Of a stretch of 25,317 bases of DNA, positions 22,234 through 25,317 are shown piece after piece. Origin of the DNA: Burkholderia sp. (GTDB lineage: Bacteria; Pseudomonadota; Gammaproteobacteria; Burkholderiales; Burkholderiaceae); NCBI RefSeq assembly GCF_018375725.1, contig NZ_JAHACR010000027.1, positions 1 through 25,317 on the forward strand. The letters run 5' to 3'. The notes beneath the pieces were generated by a model, which saw only the letters and a program-made list of their open reading frames with translations, did not search any database and was not told where the DNA came from. A program made the position numbers and the translations under genes. How positions within the stretch are numbered: the stretch's first letter is position 1; each line of letters starts with the position of its first letter.

Positions 22234-23016
22234 TTATTCGACGAGCTGGGCCGAGCGGCGTCCATTCATGCCGATCTGCGCGACGGCTACCAGCATGACG
22301 ATCACCGTGAGGAACAAGGCGCTTGTCCACATGGCACCCATGCCAAGGCCGCCATAGGTCTTGGCCTGAGTCAGCAAGTCGCCGAGTGCGGCCCCGAAGG
22401 GGCGGGTCAATATGTAGGCGATCCAGAAGGTCAGAACGGCGTTGCCGCCCATGCGCCAGGCGGTATAGGTGATGCCAATCAGCACACCGAACGCCACCGC
22501 GCCCCAGGTAAAGCCCAAGCCCAATGCCTCGGTCGCCAAATCGCCAGCAGCCGTGCCCAGCGCGAACGTGCAGAGGATGGCAGCCCAATAGAACAGCTCC
22601 CGGCTGCGCGTCACAATGTCGTGAATGGACAGGGTGCGCTCGATCCGATACCAGACGAAGAAGATCGCGGCGAGCGCAACGGCGAACGCCGAGGTGCTGA
22701 TGTACAGGCTGACGCCAAGGCCATCGGTCAGCAGATCGGTGATCTGGGTGCCGACCACGCTGACCAGTACCACCGTCAGCCAGTAAATCCAAGGGGTATA
22801 GCGTCGGGTGCGCAACTGCATGAACAAGGCGGCCGCCAACAGGGCAGCCATGACGGTTCGAGTCACGCCTTGCCCCCACCCTGCGTTGACCGCCAGGAAA
22901 TCGGCCCCCGTCTCGCCCACCGTGGTGGACATGATCTTGATGATCCAGAACGACAGCGCGACTTCCGGGACTTTATTGAGCCAGCCAGTGGTGCTGCTCG
23001 TGGGCAATTTGTTCAT
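22234..23016 (-). CDS. COG4705-type membrane protein with four internal repeats (copy A)
   Basis: This 260-aa paralogue of the gene at 20987-21745 has the same fourfold hairpin pattern: FWIIKIMSTTVGETGAD, YWLTVVLVSVVGTQITD, YWAAILCTFALGTAAGD and FWIAYILTRPFGAALGD. The fourth repeat of each copy is the most alike (ILTRP-GA-GD), as is the first (TT-GETG-D). The start is supported by AGGAG 7 nt upstream. It is 29 bp upstream of the lipoprotein gene and 69 bp downstream of the PAP2 gene. The two copies may form a heteromer. Function is unknown. Confidence 0.78.
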   Translation of the reverse strand: MNKLPTSSTTGWLNKVPEVALSFWIIKIMSTTVGETGADFLAVNAGWGQGVTRTVMAALLAAALFMQLRTRRYTPWIYWLTVVLVSVVGTQITDLLTDGLGVSLYISTSAFAVALAAIFFVWYRIERTLSIHDIVTRSRELFYWAAILCTFALGTAAGDLATEALGLGFTWGAVAFGVLIGITYTAWRMGGNAVLTFWIAYILTRPFGAALGDLLTQAKTYGGLGMGAMWTSALFLTVIVMLVAVAQIGMNGRRSAQLVE

Positions 23017-23085
23017 GGTGTTCTCCTGCCGGGGTGAAATGGTTTGCCAGCAGTTTGAACATGCTGACTTAGCCCGCCCATAGGC

Positions 23086-23682
23086 TCACTCGCGCACCCA
23101 TCCGAGCGCGATCAACCTGCCGAAAAGCCGGCGATAGATGCCGGTGGCAAGTTGATAACTTGGCAATAGATACCAGTGTGCTTCACGTAACGTCAGCCAG
23201 GCACAGATTGCAGCAACGGCGATGGCCCCGAGCATGTCGAATGGGAAGTGCACTCCAAGGTAGATGCGCGCCCAGGCAATGGGAACGCCCAGCAAAGCCA
23301 AAGTCACGCCTGCAATTCGTGGGCCTCGTTGCAGCGCGAGGCTGAAGGCAACCGCCCACCACAGCGTCAGGTGATCGCTTGGGAAAGACGAATCGGCAAC
23401 ATGAGGGATGAGGGTGTGACCCAGGCCGATCATGAAAGGTCGGGGATGCAACCAAGCCAGGCCGATGATCTGGTTGATGAGCAGGCCCAGCAATCCCGAT
23501 GCGCTAGCAACGAGCATCGTCTTGCGGGTAGGCTCGCCGCCGCGAAGCCAGCCGATGCCGATCAGGAGTGGAACCGCCCAGATAAGCTGTTCGGCCAAGA
23601 AGGTGGCCAACGTCAGAGCCAAAGCACTGGGATGCTCCGGTGCGTTGAGCCAGAGAAAAAATGTATGGTTGAGTGATTCCAT
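23086..23682 (-). CDS. PAP2-family membrane phosphatase (undecaprenyl-diphosphatase-like)
   Basis: This 198-aa inner-membrane protein has about six helices and the three PAP2 phosphatase motifs: LHPRPF, SSFPSDH and ARIYLGVHFPFD, with catalytic His residues in the latter two. It resembles BcrC/YbjG undecaprenyl-pyrophosphate phosphatases, which recycle the lipid carrier of cell-wall synthesis and give bacitracin resistance; LpxT, which adds phosphate to lipid A, is a relative. ATG 23682 follows GGAGACC; a start at 23727 would add 15 residues. Gap to the PepSY gene is 56 bp. Its presence with a PmrAB/QseBC-type two-component system points to cell-envelope modification, as an inference. Confidence 0.88.
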   Translation of the reverse strand: MESLNHTFFLWLNAPEHPSALALTLATFLAEQLIWAVPLLIGIGWLRGGEPTRKTMLVASASGLLGLLINQIIGLAWLHPRPFMIGLGHTLIPHVADSSFPSDHLTLWWAVAFSLALQRGPRIAGVTLALLGVPIAWARIYLGVHFPFDMLGAIAVAAICAWLTLREAHWYLLPSYQLATGIYRRLFGRLIALGWVRE

Positions 23683-23738
23683 GAGGTCTCCGGGCCGGAT
23701 CGCCTCCGAGGGAAACGATCCGGCCATACTGTCGGGCG

Positions 23739-24074
23739 TCAGTCCCGCTTGTCGTGGTCATCATCGTGATCCGCCTTGTCCTCGGCAGACGAGATGACCG
23801 TGCCCTTGTCGGCATCGACCCGGACATCGAAGACCTTGGCCCCGCTGACGACTTCCACGTCGTAGACCCAGCCTTGCTTCGAGTTCTCGTACTCGGCGCG
23901 TGACGCCTTGCCATTGGCGTGCTGCTCGGCGACGGTGACCGCCTGTGTGAGGGGAATCTTGGCCTTGCTGATTGCCAGTGCGTCGTTTTCCATACCGCCA
24001 TTGGCGGCGTAGGCGACCGCGCCGGTTGCAGCGATGGCGACGGCCAGAAGGGAAAGTTTGGTATAGCGGTACAT
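23739..24074 (-). CDS. PepSY-domain periplasmic protein
   Basis: This 111-aa protein has a signal peptide (LSLLAVAIAATGAVAYA, cleaved around residue 23) and one PepSY domain: KIPLTQAVTVAEQHANGKAS, then YENSKQGWVYDVEVVSG and VFDVRVDADKGTVIS. The C-terminus is an Asp/His-rich tail (DHDDDHDKRD) that could bind divalent metal. PepSY proteins are found with two-component systems and may inhibit proteases or sense metal. It is the first gene of the cargo operon, so its leader would control the whole transcript. The ATG at 24074 has GGAGAAG upstream; a start at 24107 would add 11 residues and swallow that site. Confidence 0.85.
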   Translation of the reverse strand: MYRYTKLSLLAVAIAATGAVAYAANGGMENDALAISKAKIPLTQAVTVAEQHANGKASRAEYENSKQGWVYDVEVVSGAKVFDVRVDADKGTVISSAEDKADHDDDHDKRD

Positions 24075-24078
24075 GATG

Positions 24079-24117
24079 CTTCTCCAGAAGAGTGCAGGGA
24101 TTTGCACAGTGGAGAAG
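24079..24117 (-). promoter_or_regulatory. Nested hairpin hiding the ribosome binding site of the cargo operon
   Basis: On the minus strand, CTTCTCCA and TGGAGAAG form a perfect 8-bp stem, and inside the loop GTGCA and TGCAC form another 5-bp stem around AATCCC. The 3' arm contains the GGAG ribosome binding site of the PepSY gene, whose ATG begins 4 nt further. If the transcript starts upstream of 24117, the folded leader would hide that site. The promoter itself is not obvious: TTGTCA near the transposon end is a weak -35 candidate. Confidence 0.55.
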
Positions 24118-24196
24118 GTACGCAGGCAGACTTAGCTCGCACTGAGCCGGGAAGTTTTCGCTCTCGCCGATGTAGTGTTATCGACTCCTGACAATT

Positions 24197-24222
24197 GGTG
24201 CAGTCGTCTTCTGAAAATGACA
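24197..24222. repeat. Terminal inverted repeat, cargo side (IRi)
   Basis: Complement of the left 26-bp end; it finishes TGAAAATGACA at 24222. Confidence 0.95.
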
Positions 24223-24227
24223 CCCGG
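24223..24227. repeat. 5-bp target site duplication, right copy (CCCGG)
   Basis: Second copy of the bases that precede the element at 13816-13820. Removing the element with one copy restores the tnpR reading frame. Confidence 0.95.
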
Positions 24228-24736
24228 ACCGGCAGCTCGAACATGCACAAGTCGACAGGGTATTCACCGACAAGGCATCGGGCAAAGACACTCAACGGCC
24301 GCAGCTGGAAGCGCTGCTGGGCTTCGTGCGCGAGGGGGATACCGTGGTCGTGCACAGTATGGACCGCTTGGCCCGCAACCTGGATGACCTCCGGCGCCTT
24401 GTGCAGAGCCTGACCAGGCGCGGCGTACGCATCGAGTTCGCCAAGGAGTGTTTGGCCTTTACCGGTGAGGACTCGCCAATGGCGAACCTGATGCTGTCGG
24501 TCATGGGCGCCTTTGCCGAGTTCGAGCGCGCCCTGATCCGTGAACGGCAGCGCGAGGGGATCGCGCTGGCCAAGCAACGTGGGGCCTACCGTGGCCGCAA
24601 AAAAGCGCTCGCGCCCGAGCGTGTGACTGAGCTACGCACTCGGGTCGCCGCCGGCGAGCCGAAAGCGGTCGTGGCCCGCGACCTTGGCATCAGTCGAGAA
24701 ACCCTCTACCAGTACCTAAAAACGCGCACCGTATGA
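24223..24736 (+). pseudogene. tnpR: tnpR, 3' fragment
   Basis: This resumes the resolvase gene cut at 13820. After the duplicated CCCGG the frame reads DRQLEHAQVDRVFTDKASGK, then VVHSMDRLARNLDDLRR and FAEFERALIRERQ in the catalytic domain, then the helix-turn-helix DLGISRETLYQYL at the C-terminus. It is very similar to Tn21-group TnpR. Cut off from its promoter and start codon, it is probably silent; an internal ATG at 24326 would give a protein without the catalytic serine. Confidence 0.92.
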
Positions 24737-24826
24737 ACGTTCATGCACTCATGATCGGACAGCCCTGAGCCCGGATTCTCTGCTCCATGTGCTTCTCTTT
24801 CATCAGATTTCGAAGAAATCGAACAA

Positions 24827-25317
24827 ATGCCACGCCGCTCACTGCTTTCCGATACTGAACGCGACAGCCTGCTCGTGTTGCCCGAAAGTCAGGATGATCT
24901 GATCCAACAATATAGCTTCACGGACGCCGACCTGGCGTTGATCCGGCAACGCCGTGGCGCCGCAAACCGCCTCGGCTTCGCCGTGCAGATGTGCCTGCTG
25001 CGCTACCCTGGCTACGCGTTGGCCAGCGACACCATGCTGCCAGATCCTGTGATCCATTGGGTTGCCAAGCAGGTGCGCGGCGACGCCGGCGCCTGGCCGG
25101 AATATGGCGGACGGGAGAAAACGCGCAACGAGCACCTGCACGAGCTGCGCGCTTACCTCGGGCTGTCCGTGTTTGGCCTGCCTGATTTCCGCAAGCTGGT
25201 ACACAGCCTGGCTGACCTCGCCATGCAGACCGACAAGGCCATGATCCTGGCTGCGCATTCCCTCGAAACGCTGCGCCAGAAGCGCATCATTCTGCCTGCG
25301 TTGACCTTCATCGAGCG
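24827..25317 (+). CDS. tnpA: Tn3-family transposase TnpA, N-terminal part (runs off window)
   Basis: The 163 codons visible begin MPRRSLLSDTERDSLLVLP and continue with LIRQRRGAANRLGFAVQMCL and ELRAYLGLSVFG, typical of the N-terminal DNA-binding region of Tn3-family transposases of about 990 aa. The catalytic residues would lie beyond the window. It starts 90 bp after tnpR, in the usual tnpR-tnpA order. Since tnpR upstream is broken, cointegrates made by this transposase would need a resolvase supplied from elsewhere or host recombination. Confidence 0.9.
   Translation, partial: MPRRSLLSDTERDSLLVLPESQDDLIQQYSFTDADLALIRQRRGAANRLGFAVQMCLLRYPGYALASDTMLPDPVIHWVAKQVRGDAGAWPEYGGREKTRNEHLHELRAYLGLSVFGLPDFRKLVHSLADLAMQTDKAMILAAHSLETLRQKRIILPALTFIE

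Larger units (their letters stand above)
13821..24222. mobile_element. Complete Tn402/Tn5053-family transposon, 10,402 bp, with novel cargo
   Basis: Both ends begin TGTCATTTTCAGAAGACGAC and continue identically for 26 bp (13821-13846 and the complement of 24197-24222), the known Tn402/Tn5053 terminus. A direct repeat, G(G/A)CTCCTGACA, occurs near both ends (13879-13889 and 24183-24193) and may be one of the TniA-binding repeats of this family. The transposition module tniA-tniB-tniQ-res-tniR is full length. Between tniR and the right end, where Tn5053 carries mer genes and Tn402 an integron, lies an eight-gene minus-strand operon. Flanking CCCGG copies show a clean insertion into tnpR. The element looks competent to move. 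Confidence 0.95.
9022..25317. mobile_element. Tn21-like pseudo-composite transposon with sulfur cargo (right end outside window)
   Basis: The left boundary is the 38-bp inverted repeat. Inside are a tnpA 3' remnant on minus, a sulfide/persulfide detoxification cargo, a res site, tnpR (split by the Tn402-like element) and the start of a second tnpA reading rightward out of the window. A Tn21-type transposon normally has one tnpA; here a 3' piece on the left faces away from an apparently full copy on the right. That is the layout expected if the cargo lies between two inverted copies of related elements, the left one mostly deleted. The right end and its target duplication are not visible. Confidence 0.6.

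Noticed and set aside
22205..22879. Upstream extension of the lipoprotein frame (to 22879)
   Set aside because: It overlaps the COG4705-type gene on the same strand in another frame; the ribosome binding site and signal peptide place the start at 22204.
24326..24736. Independent 136-aa resolvase gene
   Set aside because: It is the 3' part of the interrupted tnpR; it lacks the catalytic serine and has no proper start signal.

Overview
The window looks like high-GC betaproteobacterial DNA, most likely Burkholderiales (Cupriavidus, Ralstonia or Burkholderia-like). That is an inference from codon usage, the copper genes and the transposon types. It is a layered accessory region: a copper island, then a Tn21-like Tn3-family transposon carrying sulfur genes, which is itself split by a complete Tn402/Tn5053-family transposon with an unusual cargo operon.

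Region 1 (1-8533, + strand) is a copper (possibly copper/silver) detoxification island. It opens with four 23-bp tandem repeats that abut a 5'-truncated dsbD-like gene. Next come small secreted or membrane proteins rich in Met, His and Cys, a DUF2933-type protein, a PCYCGC-type multi-cysteine protein and a PII-like protein with a shortened T-loop. A textbook CueR-type promoter then precedes cueR, copZ, a copA P1B-ATPase with YHS and heavy-metal-binding N-terminal domains, and a Met-rich multicopper oxidase. The likely logic is cytoplasmic sensing (CueR), chaperoning (CopZ), export (CopA) and periplasmic oxidation or sequestration (oxidase and Met-rich proteins).

Region 2 (9022-13820, continuing at 24223) is the Tn21-like element. 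A 38-bp terminal inverted repeat at 9022-9059 overlaps the stop codon of a tnpA 3' remnant on the minus strand. Next to it are two divergent sulfur operons: tlpA-like, DUF442 phosphatase-like and persulfide-dioxygenase-like genes on minus; a BigR/SqrR-type ArsR regulator, two half-size YeeE/YedE (PmpA/PmpB-like) proteins and a TauE/SafE exporter on plus. This is a sulfide/persulfide detoxification module. A Tn21-like res site and tnpR follow, and an intact-looking start of tnpA runs off the right edge.

Region 3 (13821-24222, 10,402 bp) is a Tn402/Tn5053-family transposon with identical 26-bp terminal repeats and a 5-bp target duplication (CCCGG), inserted after codon 18 of the Tn21-like tnpR. 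Removing the element and one CCCGG copy restores a 187-aa resolvase. It carries tniA, tniB, tniQ, res and tniR. Where relatives carry mer genes or an integron, it carries an eight-gene minus-strand operon: PepSY protein, PAP2 phosphatase, COG4705-type membrane protein, lipoprotein, second COG4705-type protein, response regulator, histidine kinase and a small EamA transporter. The first gene has its ribosome binding site inside a nested hairpin. I regard this operon as the best candidate for an undescribed system, perhaps an envelope-stress or cation/peptide-resistance module; its function is inference only.
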